From positions 3,596,001 to 3,660,000 of the forward strand of contig NZ_CP104877.1 in NCBI RefSeq assembly GCF_025452095.1: DNA of 64,000 nucleotides, given 5' to 3'. This DNA comes from Paenarthrobacter sp. JL.01a (lineage in GTDB: Bacteria > Actinomycetota > Actinomycetes > Actinomycetales > Micrococcaceae). How positions within the stretch are numbered: position 1 is the stretch's first letter; every line of letters starts with the position of its first letter. The notes below the pieces were generated by a model. That model did not search any database, was not told where the DNA came from, and saw nothing but the letters and a program-made list of their open reading frames with translations. The translations under genes and the position numbers were made by a program. Below are positions 7,628 through 16,756 of this stretch, one piece after another.

Positions 7628-9799
7628 ATGCAACCGCTCCATCTCCGTTCCGCAGGTACCAGCCTGGTGATCAGCACCCACCGAGGAGAGGCTGAGATAA
7701 CCCACTGGGGAGCAGACCTGGGCGATTCCCTGCCCGACCTCGCCATCCTCAACGAGCCCATCCCGCCGTCCTCGATCGACGCCAACGTTCCTGCCGGGCT
7801 CCTCCCCCAGGCCTCGTCGTCGTGGCAGGGCCGGCCTGGGCTGCGTGGTCACCGCATCGCAGACGGCGTACCCGGCTTCGACTTCTCGGTGCGCCTGCGC
7901 GTGGTGAGTGCGACGATGGACGGCAGTACCGCCGTCGTGCTTCAGTCGGATCCCGACGCCGGTATCACGGTGACCAGCAATGTCACCTTGCATCCGGGCG
8001 GGCTTCTGGAACTGAAGCACACCGTGACCAACGACGGCTCTTCGCCTTTCCAGGTGGATGAGCTGGCCACCATGCTTCCGGTGGCGCCGGACGCCGTCGA
8101 GCTTTTGGACCTGACCGGGCGCTGGTGCCGTGAGCGGCACCCGCAGCGACGGGCAATCCAGCAAGGTACGTGGGTGCGCACCGGCCGCCACGGCCGCACC
8201 GGGCATGATTCGTCGGTGCTGCTGGCCGCCGGGACCGCCGGTTTTGGAAACCGCCATGGCAAGGTGTGGGCCACGCATCTGGCATGGAGCGGCAACCATG
8301 AGCAATTCGCGGACAGCGTGGCCGATGGCCGCACCATGGTGGGCGGTTCGGAGCTCCTGGGCGCGGCTGAAGTGGTGCTGCAACCAGGTGACAGCTATAC
8401 GACTCCGGCACTGTTCGCCGCGTACTCAGACCGTGGACTCGACGGCATCAGCGAGGCGTTTTACAGCTGGTTCCGCTCACGTCCCCACCATGTGGACAAG
8501 CCACGCCCAGTAGTCCTCAACACCTGGGAAGCGGTGTACTTCGACCACAATTTGGACACCTTGATCGCGCTGGCGGAGTCGGCTGCCGACCTTGGCGTTG
8601 AGCGTTTCGTGCTCGACGACGGGTGGTTCCGCGGGCGCCGCGACGACCACGCCGGGCTGGGCGATTGGTACGTGGACGAGACTCTCTGGCCTTCGGGCCT
8701 CACTCCCCTGATCGACGCCGTGACCTCCCGCGGCATGGAGTTCGGGCTGTGGGTGGAGCCGGAAATGGTCAACTTGGATTCGGACGTTGCCCGGGAGCAT
8801 CCGGAGTGGATCGTTGGCCCTGCTGCCGTGTCCCACAAGGAAGGCGGGCGGCTCCCCTTGGAGTGGCGGCAGCAGCACGTGGTTGACCTCGTGAACCCGG
8901 AAGCGTGGCAGTACATCTTTGACCGCATCGATGCCCTGCTGAGGGAGAACAACATCAGCTACCTCAAGTGGGACCAGAACCGGGACCTGTTGGAACACGG
9001 TCACGCAGGCAGGGCGTCAGTGCACGAGCAAACATTGGCCGCCTACCGGCTGTTCGATGCCTTGCGGGCGTCCCACCCGGGTGTGGAGATTGAGAGCTGC
9101 TCCTCCGGTGGCGCCCGCGTGGACCTGGGGATCCTGGAACGGACGGACCGGATCTGGGCTTCGGACTGCAACGATGCACTGGAGCGGCAGACCATCCAGC
9201 GCTGGACCGGCGTCGTGGTTCCGCCCGAACTGGTCGGCGGGCACGTCGGCCCCACCACCTCCCACACCACCGGCCGCACGCACGACCTCTCCTTCCGCGC
9301 CATCACGGCCTTGTTCGGGCACTTCGGCATGGAGTGGGACGTCCGGTCCGCTGCGGGCGCCGAGCGCGAGGAACTCAAGCGCTTCATCGCGTTGTACAAG
9401 GAGCACCGGGCTCTCATCCACAGTGGACGGATGGTCCGCGCGGATGTCCCTGACGAGTCGCTGATGGTGCATGGCGTGGTTGCTTCAGAGCACGACGGCG
9501 GCACTCCCGCAGGTGCCACAGCGGCCCTGTTCGCCGTGGTCAAGACCCGGACGGGCTTGAGCGAACTCCCGGGCCGGGTGGCGATTCCGGGGCTCGATCC
9601 GCTGCGTTCCTACCGCGTGGAGCTCCTCTTCCCGACCCCCGCCGACGCGGACTGCGGGCACACGTTTACCGAGGCCAAGCCAGCTCCTTGGTTGGCCTCA
9701 GGGGCGGAGGCCAGCGGGCGTTTCCTGGACGAAGTCGGGCTCCCGATGCCCGTGCTGAACCCGGAGCACGCCATCGTGCTGCGGCTCACCGCCCTGTAA
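7628..9799 (+). CDS. Alpha-galactosidase, GH36
   Basis: A 723-residue enzyme of normal GH36 length. The N-terminal beta-supersandwich domain runs to about residue 290. The catalytic barrel shows FVLDDGWFRGRRDD, the nucleophile in LKWDQNRDL (near residue 445) and the acid/base aspartate in WASDCNDALERQ (near residue 513). It hydrolyses terminal alpha-1,6-galactose from raffinose-type sugars. There is no signal peptide, so it acts in the cytoplasm on imported substrate. I chose the ATG at 7628, where MQPLHLRS begins the conserved domain; the longer upstream frame would run through the hairpin. It closes the import operon. Confidence 0.9.
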   Translation: MQPLHLRSAGTSLVISTHRGEAEITHWGADLGDSLPDLAILNEPIPPSSIDANVPAGLLPQASSSWQGRPGLRGHRIADGVPGFDFSVRLRVVSATMDGSTAVVLQSDPDAGITVTSNVTLHPGGLLELKHTVTNDGSSPFQVDELATMLPVAPDAVELLDLTGRWCRERHPQRRAIQQGTWVRTGRHGRTGHDSSVLLAAGTAGFGNRHGKVWATHLAWSGNHEQFADSVADGRTMVGGSELLGAAEVVLQPGDSYTTPALFAAYSDRGLDGISEAFYSWFRSRPHHVDKPRPVVLNTWEAVYFDHNLDTLIALAESAADLGVERFVLDDGWFRGRRDDHAGLGDWYVDETLWPSGLTPLIDAVTSRGMEFGLWVEPEMVNLDSDVAREHPEWIVGPAAVSHKEGGRLPLEWRQQHVVDLVNPEAWQYIFDRIDALLRENNISYLKWDQNRDLLEHGHAGRASVHEQTLAAYRLFDALRASHPGVEIESCSSGGARVDLGILERTDRIWASDCNDALERQTIQRWTGVVVPPELVGGHVGPTTSHTTGRTHDLSFRAITALFGHFGMEWDVRSAAGAEREELKRFIALYKEHRALIHSGRMVRADVPDESLMVHGVVASEHDGGTPAGATAALFAVVKTRTGLSELPGRVAIPGLDPLRSYRVELLFPTPADADCGHTFTEAKPAPWLASGAEASGRFLDEVGLPMPVLNPEHAIVLRLTAL

Positions 9800-9808
9800 C
9801 GCTCCATC

Positions 9809-9936
9809 ACATCCCACAGGCTTCCCGGGAACCCTCGCTCACATACCAACAGGTTCCCGGGAACCCTCGCTCACATACCAACAGGTTCCCGGGAACCCTC
9901 ACTCACATCCCACAGGCTTCCCGGGACCCCTCACTC
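9809..9936. repeat. Four tandem copies of a 32-nt intergenic repeat
   Basis: Four exact-length units start at 9809, 9841, 9873 and 9905. Read on the minus strand, each begins GTGAGNGAGGG and carries a palindromic core (GGTTCCCGGGAACC in the two middle units). The array fills the gap between the convergent alpha-galactosidase and aroQ genes. It belongs to the same 32-nt family as the arrays near 10435 and 12702. Confidence 0.85.
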
Positions 9937-9951
9937 ACCGGCGCCGGAGCG

Positions 9952-10416
9952 CTAGACGGCGTCAGCCAGGTAATCGATCGCCAGCTTGTACCCGAGCACG
10001 CCTGCGCCAACGACGATCGCGTTGCAAACTCCGGAGAGGTACGAGTGGTGCCGGAACTCTTCGCGCTGGTGGACGTTGGTGATGTGGACCTCGACGGCGG
10101 GCAACTGCACGGCCGCGATGGCATCCCGTAGTGCCACGGACGTGTGCGTGTAAGCACCCGCGTTGATGACGATGCCGACGGCGGTACCGCGGGCTGCATG
10201 GATGGCGTCCACCAGGTCACCTTCGTGGTTGGACTGCACACAATCCACCGTGAAGCCATGCGTGGTGGCCGCCGTCATGGCGAGGTGCTCGACGTCGGCC
10301 AACGTGGAGGTTCCGTACTTCTCGGGCTCGCGTGTGCCCAGAAGGTTGAGGTTGGGTCCATTGATCACAAGGATGGTGCCGCGACCGGCTTCGGTGGCGG
10401 GGGTGGCTTCAGTCAT
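9952..10416 (-). CDS. aroQ: Type II 3-dehydroquinate dehydratase
   Basis: A 154-residue protein of usual type II length. It dehydrates 3-dehydroquinate to 3-dehydroshikimate in the shikimate pathway, as a cytoplasmic dodecamer. Visible motifs are the N-terminal [16 protein letters not shown], whose tyrosine is catalytic, the central [17 protein letters not shown] and [20 protein letters not shown] with the catalytic histidine. I chose ATG 10416, preceded by GGGAG; a TTG at 10425 is possible. The upstream 32-nt repeat array sits directly in its 5' region, and marP lies further upstream on the same strand. Confidence 0.93.
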   Translation of the reverse strand: MTEATPATEAGRGTILVINGPNLNLLGTREPEKYGTSTLADVEHLAMTAATTHGFTVDCVQSNHEGDLVDAIHAARGTAVGIVINAGAYTHTSVALRDAIAAVQLPAVEVHITNVHQREEFRHHSYLSGVCNAIVVGAGVLGYKLAIDYLADAV

Positions 10417-10434
10417 GGCTCCCAATCTATCGCC

Positions 10435-10542
10435 GCGAGAGAGCGTCCGGGAATTGCGCTCATTAGGTGAGAGAGCGTGCCCTAAAAACAGTCACTATGT
10501 GAGAGAGGGCCGCCCAAATGCCCGGGTGATGTGAGAGAGGGC
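10435..10542. repeat. Three tandem 32-nt units plus a partial unit, divergent cores
   Basis: Units start at 10435, 10467 and 10499, each exactly 32 nt, with a partial copy from 10531. On the plus strand each starts G(T/C)GAGAGAG(C/G)G, but the following ~21 nt differ completely between units. The array lies between the marP stop (10546) and the aroQ start (10416), so it may overlap aroQ expression signals. Confidence 0.75.
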
Positions 10543-10545
10543 TGG

Positions 10546-11730
10546 TTACTTGCGGGTGCACTGCCCGGCGGAGACCTGCTCACTGAGGCCTGGGGCCTGC
10601 GCCGCCACGGGCTCCACGTCGGTCATGGTCAAGGCGAAGCCCAAGGCCGCATCCGTGGTGGTCTTGGCGAAGATCAGGCCGGCTACCTGGCCGTCCATCG
10701 TCAACAGGGGTCCGCCCGAGTTTCCGGGCTGGACATCCCCGGCCAGCTTGTACACCAGCTCCGGCGAAGGATTGTTGCCATAAATATCCGGAACCAGGAT
10801 CGGTGAAATCCCCTGCACTGTAGCGGGCTTCGACTGGAAGGGACCGCCATGCGGGTAGCCGGCAAACGCTGCCGGGCTTCCACCCGGCAGGTCCGCGCTC
10901 AGCGGCAACGGACTGGACTTCAGGCCATCCACGGCCAGCACTGCGATGTCCCGCTGTGGGTCGAAGTAGACCACGCGACCTGGCAACGCACCGCCGTCGG
11001 GAATTTCCACAACGGGCTGCGACACGCCCGCCACGACGTGCGCGTTGGTGACGACGCGCCCGGGCGAAACGACGAATCCGGAACCGGTCTGGTTCTGACC
11101 GCACTCGAAGGCCGTTCCGGCGATCTTCAGCACGGATTCGGCGGCCCGGTTCAAGGCCGGAGTATCGGTGGACTCGTTGGGAACCGGCACCGGCGTCCCT
11201 GGCCCGATGCCCTCAATCAGCTTAGGAATGCCGTCGCCGATCACCGTGGACCGCAGCTGCGCCATGGTGCTCTTGACGGGCGTGGGAGTCATGTTGTCGA
11301 TGTAGCGGATCACCCGGGACTCGGCCAATTGCTGCGACACAAACGGCACGCCAAGGGAACTGATGCTGAACGCCAGCATGGACATCACCAGCGCGGCCAC
11401 CACCACGCTCACCACGCCACCGATCAGGCGGTCCGCCGCATGCAACGGCTTGATCCGCACGGCGTGGCGGACTTTGCGGCCAATCATGGTCCCAAGCCCA
11501 TGCCCCAAAGCGATGAGTACGACGGCGGCGCCCACCGTGGCGGCCAGCCTCCAGCCGCTGTCGGTCACCCAGTTGCTGACGAGCGGCACTGCCACGAATG
11601 CGGCGATGGCGCCGACGATGAATCCGGCAATACCGCCCAATGTGACCATGAAGCCGTTGCGCAGGCCATAGATCAAGTAGGACAGGAGCATCAAAATCAA
11701 TGCCAAATCCAATATCGTCAAGCCAAACAC
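10546..11730 (-). CDS. marP: MarP-type membrane-anchored periplasmic serine protease
   Basis: A 394-residue protein. The N-terminal CvpA/colicin-V-like domain has four helices (about residues 5-125) and is followed by a trypsin-like protease. The triad is His231 (TNAHVV), Asp261 (RDIAVL) and Ser338 (GNSGGP). Cysteines near residues 210 and 391 match the spacing of the disulfide known in mycobacterial MarP. The family protects cells from acid and oxidative stress by processing cell-wall hydrolases. The GTG start at 11730 is preceded by AGGAG at 5 nt; a TTG one codon earlier is the alternative. A 235-nt divergent gap separates it from the crp-type gene. Confidence 0.88.
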   Translation of the reverse strand: MFGLTILDLALILMLLSYLIYGLRNGFMVTLGGIAGFIVGAIAAFVAVPLVSNWVTDSGWRLAATVGAAVVLIALGHGLGTMIGRKVRHAVRIKPLHAADRLIGGVVSVVVAALVMSMLAFSISSLGVPFVSQQLAESRVIRYIDNMTPTPVKSTMAQLRSTVIGDGIPKLIEGIGPGTPVPVPNESTDTPALNRAAESVLKIAGTAFECGQNQTGSGFVVSPGRVVTNAHVVAGVSQPVVEIPDGGALPGRVVYFDPQRDIAVLAVDGLKSSPLPLSADLPGGSPAAFAGYPHGGPFQSKPATVQGISPILVPDIYGNNPSPELVYKLAGDVQPGNSGGPLLTMDGQVAGLIFAKTTTDAALGFALTMTDVEPVAAQAPGLSEQVSAGQCTRK

Positions 11731-11965
11731 CAATGCTCCTCATAGCCGGGTAGCGCCAATTGTAGTTGTGGACCCTGACAGCCAACCGTTAGTCACATCA
11801 CCATGGGGTCACGGTCAAAGGTTGTTTTAAGGCGGTCCTTCGGGCCTTGAACGCCGCCAACCCGCGCCATTTCAGCGTTTCACGTGCCAAGTACGTCACA
11901 GAAGCTCAAAAATTCTGAAACAATGGCTGGAGCGCCACGACCGAAACTTATATTCAGGAGATTTC

Positions 11966-12643
11966 ATGGACATCGAGGTATTGCGCCGCGCACCCCTCTT
12001 CGCCACCCTTGACGACGACGCATTCCGCCTGCTGACGGACGAACTCACCGAGGTGGACCTTTCACGTGGAGCTTCCGTGTTCCGCGAAGGCGACCAGGGT
12101 GACCAGCTCTACTTCATCGTTTCCGGCAAGGTGAAGCTCGGCCGTACCTCCCCCGACGGCCGTGAGTCCCTGCTGGCCATCCTCGGCCCGGGCGAACTCT
12201 TCGGCGAAATGGCGTTGTTCGACCCCAGCCCGCGTACCGCCACGGCCACCGCCGTTTCCGAAACGCGCCTTGCGGGCCTGAAGAACGAGAGCCTCAACGC
12301 CCTGCTCCGCACGCGTCCCGAGGTTTCCGCCCAGCTGCTGCAGGCACTGGCCCGCCGCCTGCGCCGGACCAACGATTCCTTGTCCGACCTCGTCTTCTCC
12401 GACGTGCCGGGCCGCGTTGCCAAGGCGCTCCTGGACCTCGCCGACCGCTTCGGCCGTCCGGCCACCGACGGCGTCTTGGTCGCCCACGAGCTCACCCAGG
12501 AAGAACTGGCCCAGCTGGTGGGCGCTTCCCGCGAAACCGTCAACAAGGCACTGGCCGAGTTCGTTCAGCGCGGCTGGCTGCGGTTGGAAGCCCGCGCCGT
12601 CGTCATCCTGGACATGCAGCGACTCCGCCAGCGTTCGCGCTAA
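11966..12643 (+). CDS. glxR: Crp/Fnr-family global regulator (GlxR/Rv3676 type)
   Basis: A 225-residue cAMP-receptor-protein homologue. The N-terminal cyclic-nucleotide-binding domain shows GELFGEMALFDPSPRTATA, the phosphate-binding cassette. The C-terminal winged helix carries HELTQEELAQLVGASRETVN. The stretch RRLRRTNDSLSDLVFSDVPG resembles the dimer helix of mycobacterial Crp and corynebacterial GlxR closely. That makes a global carbon and respiration regulator likely. It follows a divergent promoter region with marP and ends in a strong terminator, so it is monocistronic. An imperfect Crp-like site (GTG...GTCAC, about 11887-11902) upstream would permit autoregulation; this is weak evidence. 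Confidence 0.88.
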   Translation: MDIEVLRRAPLFATLDDDAFRLLTDELTEVDLSRGASVFREGDQGDQLYFIVSGKVKLGRTSPDGRESLLAILGPGELFGEMALFDPSPRTATATAVSETRLAGLKNESLNALLRTRPEVSAQLLQALARRLRRTNDSLSDLVFSDVPGRVAKALLDLADRFGRPATDGVLVAHELTQEELAQLVGASRETVNKALAEFVQRGWLRLEARAVVILDMQRLRQRSR

Positions 12644-12656
12644 AGAGCTTCACGAA

Positions 12657-12692
12657 AAAGCCGCCCCGGTTCGACGCCGGGGCGGCTTTTTT
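12657..12692 (+). terminator. Rho-independent terminator of the crp-type gene
   Basis: The stem AAGCCGCCCCGG / CCGGGGCGGCTT closes on a 7-nt loop and is followed by TTTTTT, starting 14 nt after the stop codon. This is the clearest classical terminator in the left host region. Confidence 0.92.
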
Positions 12693-12701
12693 GGTGTCTT
12701 G

Positions 12702-12776
12702 GTGAGCGAGCGTTCGGCTCAAGCCGGTGGGATGTGAGCGAGCGTTCGGCTCAAGCCGGTGGGATGTGAGCGAGGG
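12702..12776. repeat. Two identical 32-nt units plus a partial unit
   Basis: Units begin at 12702 and 12734, identical over 32 nt, and a third start (GTGAGCGAGGG) appears at 12766. The edges match the arrays at 9809 and 10435, but the core is a different palindrome (CGGCTCAAGCCG). The array lies between the crp terminator and the stop codon of the convergent NUDIX gene. Confidence 0.8.
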
Positions 12777-13688
12777 TCAGCGTTCGCGCTGGGGCTCGCC
12801 GGCGACGGTGCGTGCGGCTTCGACTTCGAGCATGAGCTGCCCGCCTTCGTCCACCAGCTTGGGCTGATACACGTGCGCTTTGCGCTTGTAGCTCAGGTAC
12901 GCGATGCATCCATTGGCGTGGGCCATCTTCTCGAGCATGATCTCCGAGCCCGGCACCAAAAGCTGGCCCAAGTTCAGGCCGACGGTGTTTGGCTGGCCGA
13001 TCTCATCGCCCAAGGCGGGAGTATCGCGCAGGGCAATGGCCTCGGACGCCGACACCCAACGGCCCCACACACCCTTGCTGCCAAGGATGCTGGGCTGCTG
13101 GTTCACCGGAACCGTGGCCGCGAAGTACCGGGTGTTGAACCGCGTGTGGGCGAAGTCCGGGCTGAGCCAGTTGACCAGCGGTTTCAGCAGATCGGTCCGC
13201 AGGGCAAGCCCACGCTTGGTGAGCACCTCCGTGAAGGACTTCTCCTGGGCGGCTACGGCTTCGCGGGCCCGCATCCACTCCACGGTGGAGTTGGCCTCCA
13301 CAGTGGAGGAGGCATCCGGACCTGCCAGCAGGACACCGGTCTCTTCGAAGAGCTCACGGATGGCGCCTACCACGTGACGGCGGGCGAGCCCGACGTCGTC
13401 CGTCCCCATCTGCTCAGCCCACTGCTGGGGTGAGGGACCCACCCAAGCGATGGGGTCGTCGTCGGACGGGTCCAGGGACCCGCCGGGAAACGCCACGACT
13501 CCCAACGGCGAGGAACCAGGCCGGTATCCAAGCCAGGTCTCCAAGCCGGAGGGTGAATCGCGCAAAAGGACAACAGATGAGGCATAGCGGGCGGCCCTGG
13601 GGGTCCGCTCGCCGAGCTCAAGCCAGTTTTGTGCTGCCCCTTCGAGTGCGGGGGGCAGTACAAACAGGCGACGGGCAAGCTGCGGCAC
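12777..13688 (-). CDS. NUDIX hydrolase family protein
   Basis: A 303-residue protein with a NUDIX box near residues 76-125: GVVAFPGGSLDPSDDD, a ~25-residue insertion, then AIRELFEETGVLL, which carries the REXXEE metal ligands. The family hydrolyses nucleoside-diphosphate-linked compounds such as damaged nucleotides, NAD(P)H or CoA. The protein is longer than minimal NUDIX enzymes and contains the insertion typical of coenzyme A or NUDT-like actinobacterial members. Substrate is unassigned. It starts with GTG and lies 17 nt downstream of the RidA gene, so the three minus-strand genes form one transcript. Confidence 0.82.
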   Translation of the reverse strand: MPQLARRLFVLPPALEGAAQNWLELGERTPRAARYASSVVLLRDSPSGLETWLGYRPGSSPLGVVAFPGGSLDPSDDDPIAWVGPSPQQWAEQMGTDDVGLARRHVVGAIRELFEETGVLLAGPDASSTVEANSTVEWMRAREAVAAQEKSFTEVLTKRGLALRTDLLKPLVNWLSPDFAHTRFNTRYFAATVPVNQQPSILGSKGVWGRWVSASEAIALRDTPALGDEIGQPNTVGLNLGQLLVPGSEIMLEKMAHANGCIAYLSYKRKAHVYQPKLVDEGGQLMLEVEAARTVAGEPQRER

Positions 13689-13705
13689 TTCGGTGAACCG
13701 GTTCC

Positions 13706-14242
13706 TTAGCTGAATTCAGCGATGAGCTCGACCTCTACGGGAGAGTCGAGGGGCAGGACAGAAACGCCGACGGCGGAACGGGCGTGAATGCCGGCGTCGC
13801 CGAATACCTGTCCCAGAAGTTCGGAAGCACCGTTGATGACGCCGGGCTGGCCGGTGAAGGTGGGCTCGGAGGCAACGAAGCCGACCACCTTGACGATGCG
13901 GGTGACGCGGTCGAGGTCGCCGATGACACTCTTGACGGCGGCCAGGGCGTTAATTGCGCATACGGCGGCGTAGCGCTTGGCTTCCTCGGGATCGACGGTT
14001 GCTTCGTCCGACGCGCCCAACTCGCCCAGCGAGACCTTGCCCGTAGCTTCGAGTTTGCCGTTAATAAAGGGCAGCTGTCCGGAGGTGTAAACGTAGTTGC
14101 CGGAGACGACGGCGGGCACGTAGGCAGCCACGGGGGCAGCGACCTCGGGAAGGGTCAGTCCGAGCTCGGCCAGACGCTGCTCGACGGCCGACGTCGGGGC
14201 GCCGGATTCCGCGGGAGAGGTGGTTTCTGCGGGGGTGGTCAT
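13706..14242 (-). CDS. RidA-family protein (enamine/imine deaminase-like)
   Basis: A 178-residue protein. The YjgF/YER057c fold follows an N-terminal extension of ~35 residues. Motifs include VVSGNYVYTSGQLPFINGKL near the N-terminal part and AAVCAINALAAVKSVIGDLDRV in the central helix. RidA proteins hydrolyse reactive 2-aminoacrylate or related imines made by PLP enzymes. The canonical arginine near the C-terminal ARSAVGV is present (HARSAVGVSVLP). The start at 14242 lies 2 nt after the stop of the DUF4177 gene, so translation is coupled. Confidence 0.85.
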   Translation of the reverse strand: MTTPAETTSPAESGAPTSAVEQRLAELGLTLPEVAAPVAAYVPAVVSGNYVYTSGQLPFINGKLEATGKVSLGELGASDEATVDPEEAKRYAAVCAINALAAVKSVIGDLDRVTRIVKVVGFVASEPTFTGQPGVINGASELLGQVFGDAGIHARSAVGVSVLPLDSPVEVELIAEFS

Positions 14243-14244
14243 GG

Positions 14245-14400
14245 TTACTGCTTCTCCCTCTTCAGGTATGCGACAAGGCCTTTGCCATCGGGGCCGCCGA
14301 CAACCTGGACAAGCTCCCAGCCGTCTTCGCCCCACTGGTCCAGGATCTGCTTGGTGGCGTGAATAATAAGCGGAATCGTGGCGTACTCCCATTTGGTCAT
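14245..14400 (-). CDS. DUF4177 small protein
   Basis: A 51-residue protein beginning MTKWEYATIPL and containing WGEDGWELVQVV, the hallmark of DUF4177. Its function is unknown. It is the first gene of the DUF4177-RidA-NUDIX unit and is divergent from the penicillin-binding protein gene, whose start is 38 nt away. The longer reading frame upstream would overlap that gene and is not used. Confidence 0.85.
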   Translation of the reverse strand: MTKWEYATIPLIIHATKQILDQWGEDGWELVQVVGGPDGKGLVAYLKREKQ

Positions 14401-14437
14401 GACAGAAAGCCTAGCCCGTGCCGGTAAACTGGAAAAC

Positions 14438-16753
14438 ATGGTGACTCGCAAGAACCCCATATTCGACACTGCCACCACCCTCGGAAAGATATTAGGTTTC
14501 CTTGGCGTGAGTGCGATCTGTGGCGTCCTGGTGGCTGGACTTCTTGTCCCGGCCGCAGCCGTCTCGGGCAGTGCCGCAAGTGGTTCCATCCAGTTCTTTG
14601 ACACTCTGCCGGCGGAGCTGCAGGTGGATCCGCCCAGCCAGAACACCACGATCCTGGCGAAGGACGGTACGCCGATCGCCTCGATCTACGCGGAGAACCG
14701 GACCAAGGTTCCGCTGGACGCGATGAGCCCGTTTATCAAGGACGCTGTCATCTCCATTGAGGACAGCCGTTTTTATGAGCACGGCGGCATCGACACTACG
14801 GGCATCATGCGAGCACTGGTGAGCACCGCCCGAGGCAACAAGCAGGGTGCGTCCACCATCACCCAGCAGTACGTGAACAACGTCATCAACGAGTCATTGG
14901 TGGCCTCCGGCAAGGGCGACGACGTCCTGCTCAACGGTGTCAACAAGGGCGTGGGTGACAAGCTCCGCGAAATGAAGCTCGCGATCGCCCTGGAGAAGAA
15001 GTTCTCCAAGGAGCAGATCCTTGAGGGCTACCTCAACATCGTCTTCTTCAACCGCGACGCCTACGGCATTGAAGCGGCATCGAAGTTCTTCTTCAGCACC
15101 ACCGCCAAAGACCTGACTCTTCCCCAAGCCGCCCTGCTGGCTGGCCTGGTGAACAGCCCGTCGGCCTTTGATCCGATCACCAACCCGGACAATTCAAAGG
15201 TGCGCCGCGACCTGGTCCTCAACGCCATGTTGGCCCAGAAGAAGATCACGCAGGCCCAGCACGATGAAGCCGTGGCCACGCCGGTCACCACCAAGGTGAC
15301 CCCGGCCCGCCAGGGTTGTGCCTACGCCTCGATGGCTCCGTACTTCTGCGACTACGTTCTCCACCTCCTGCTGAACAACCCGGCTTACGGTGACACGCAG
15401 GAAGACCGCGAAAAGCGCGTCATGCGCGGCGGCCTGACCATTCAGACCACCCTTGACCCGACCGCCCAGAACGTGGCGCAGCAGCAGGTCGACGCCACGG
15501 CAGGTGCCAACCCGGACAAGTGGGGTGCCTCGATCGTCTCTGTCCAGCCGGGCACGGGCCAGATCGTCAGCATGGCCCAGAACACCGTTTGGCTGCCTCA
15601 AGAGGGCAAGTTCGATCAGACACAGAACTTCAACGTTGATGTGCTCGACGCCAACGGCAACGACCTCAACGGCATTGGCGGGTTCCAGCCCGGTTCCACG
15701 ATGAAACCCTTCACGTTCGCCCAGTGGCTGAACGAGGGCAAGTCGATGGAAACCACCATCAATGCTTCCAGACGAAACTATCCGCAGAACTTCCCGTGGA
15801 AGAACACCTGTCCGACGCCAGTCGACGGCTTCTACGACAGAAACGTGCCTGGCAGTTTCGACCTTCAGAACTCTGACGAGGGTTACTACAGGAACATGAC
15901 GGTGCTGTACGGCCTCATGAACTCGATCAACACTGCAACGTTCGCCTCTGCGTCACAGGTTGATCTCTGTGGCATTCAAGGGATCGTAGACGCCACCGGC
16001 ATTCACGGAGGGCTTCCGACCCGAGACGGCACCGGCAAGGTCACGGATCCAAACCCACAGGTGCCTATGACTCGACTGTCTAACCTGATCGGTGCAACCC
16101 AGACCGCCCCCCTGACCATGGCCGCGGCTTTTGCAACCTTCGCAGCAGATGGGAAGTACTGTGCACCGATTGCCATTACTTCGGTGAAGGACCAATCGGG
16201 CGCTGATCTTCCGGCCCAGTCGTCCAGTTGCAAGGACGCCGTGAAACCTGAGGTAGCCCGGGGCGTGGCCTACGCCATGGGCAAGGTGCTGGATCAAGGT
16301 TCCGGCTCGCTGATCCGCCCTGCCTTGAACTCCAAGAACTTCCCTGTTGCCGCCAAGACCGGCACCAACGACACCAACGGCTCCACGTGGGTTGTCGGCT
16401 ACACCACTGGTCTCGCCACAGCGTCCTGGTTCGGAGACCCGTTGGGTAACCAGTCGCGCTACGGACGCAATCTCACGGTCAACGGCAAGTTCTACGATTT
16501 CGTTGACGGTTACATGATCGCCGGCCCGCAGTTCACCAATTACATGTTGGCTGTCGCTCCCGCCTACGGCACAAACCCGTTCCAGCAGCCGCCGTCCAAC
16601 CTCACGGGCGCACCGACACCGCAACGCAACAACACGCCGTCGAACACGACGCCGTCTACGCCGAAGCAGGCGCCGAACCCGGCGCCGTCCACCGGAACCG
16701 GCAACAACGGTAACGGCAATGGAAACAGCGGCGACGCCCCGGGCAAGGACTAA
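14438..16753 (+). CDS. ponA: Class A penicillin-binding protein (glycosyltransferase/transpeptidase)
   Basis: A 771-residue peptidoglycan synthase. There is a single N-terminal membrane anchor (about residues 14-40). The GT51 domain carries EDSRFYEHGGID (catalytic glutamate) and RKLREMKLAIALEK-like helices. The transpeptidase domain carries the serine in PGSTMKPFT (near residue 420) and the KTGTND box near residue 640. The tail is a Pro/Asn/Gly-rich low-complexity segment. It polymerises and crosslinks peptidoglycan outside the membrane. I chose ATG 14438 over an upstream in-frame start because MVTRKN directly precedes the anchor. It is followed 3 nt later by a phosphoesterase gene. Confidence 0.92.
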   Translation: MVTRKNPIFDTATTLGKILGFLGVSAICGVLVAGLLVPAAAVSGSAASGSIQFFDTLPAELQVDPPSQNTTILAKDGTPIASIYAENRTKVPLDAMSPFIKDAVISIEDSRFYEHGGIDTTGIMRALVSTARGNKQGASTITQQYVNNVINESLVASGKGDDVLLNGVNKGVGDKLREMKLAIALEKKFSKEQILEGYLNIVFFNRDAYGIEAASKFFFSTTAKDLTLPQAALLAGLVNSPSAFDPITNPDNSKVRRDLVLNAMLAQKKITQAQHDEAVATPVTTKVTPARQGCAYASMAPYFCDYVLHLLLNNPAYGDTQEDREKRVMRGGLTIQTTLDPTAQNVAQQQVDATAGANPDKWGASIVSVQPGTGQIVSMAQNTVWLPQEGKFDQTQNFNVDVLDANGNDLNGIGGFQPGSTMKPFTFAQWLNEGKSMETTINASRRNYPQNFPWKNTCPTPVDGFYDRNVPGSFDLQNSDEGYYRNMTVLYGLMNSINTATFASASQVDLCGIQGIVDATGIHGGLPTRDGTGKVTDPNPQVPMTRLSNLIGATQTAPLTMAAAFATFAADGKYCAPIAITSVKDQSGADLPAQSSSCKDAVKPEVARGVAYAMGKVLDQGSGSLIRPALNSKNFPVAAKTGTNDTNGSTWVVGYTTGLATASWFGDPLGNQSRYGRNLTVNGKFYDFVDGYMIAGPQFTNYMLAVAPAYGTNPFQQPPSNLTGAPTPQRNNTPSNTTPSTPKQAPNPAPSTGTGNNGNGNGNSGDAPGKD

Positions 16754-16756
16754 CGG

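Noticed and set aside
9809-9936. CRISPR array
   Set aside because: Period is only 32 nt, no distinct spacer/repeat split exists (whole units repeat) and no cas genes are near.
11881-11902. GlxR/Crp binding site upstream of the crp-type gene
   Set aside because: Only one half-site (GTCAC) is good; too weak to list as a feature on its own.
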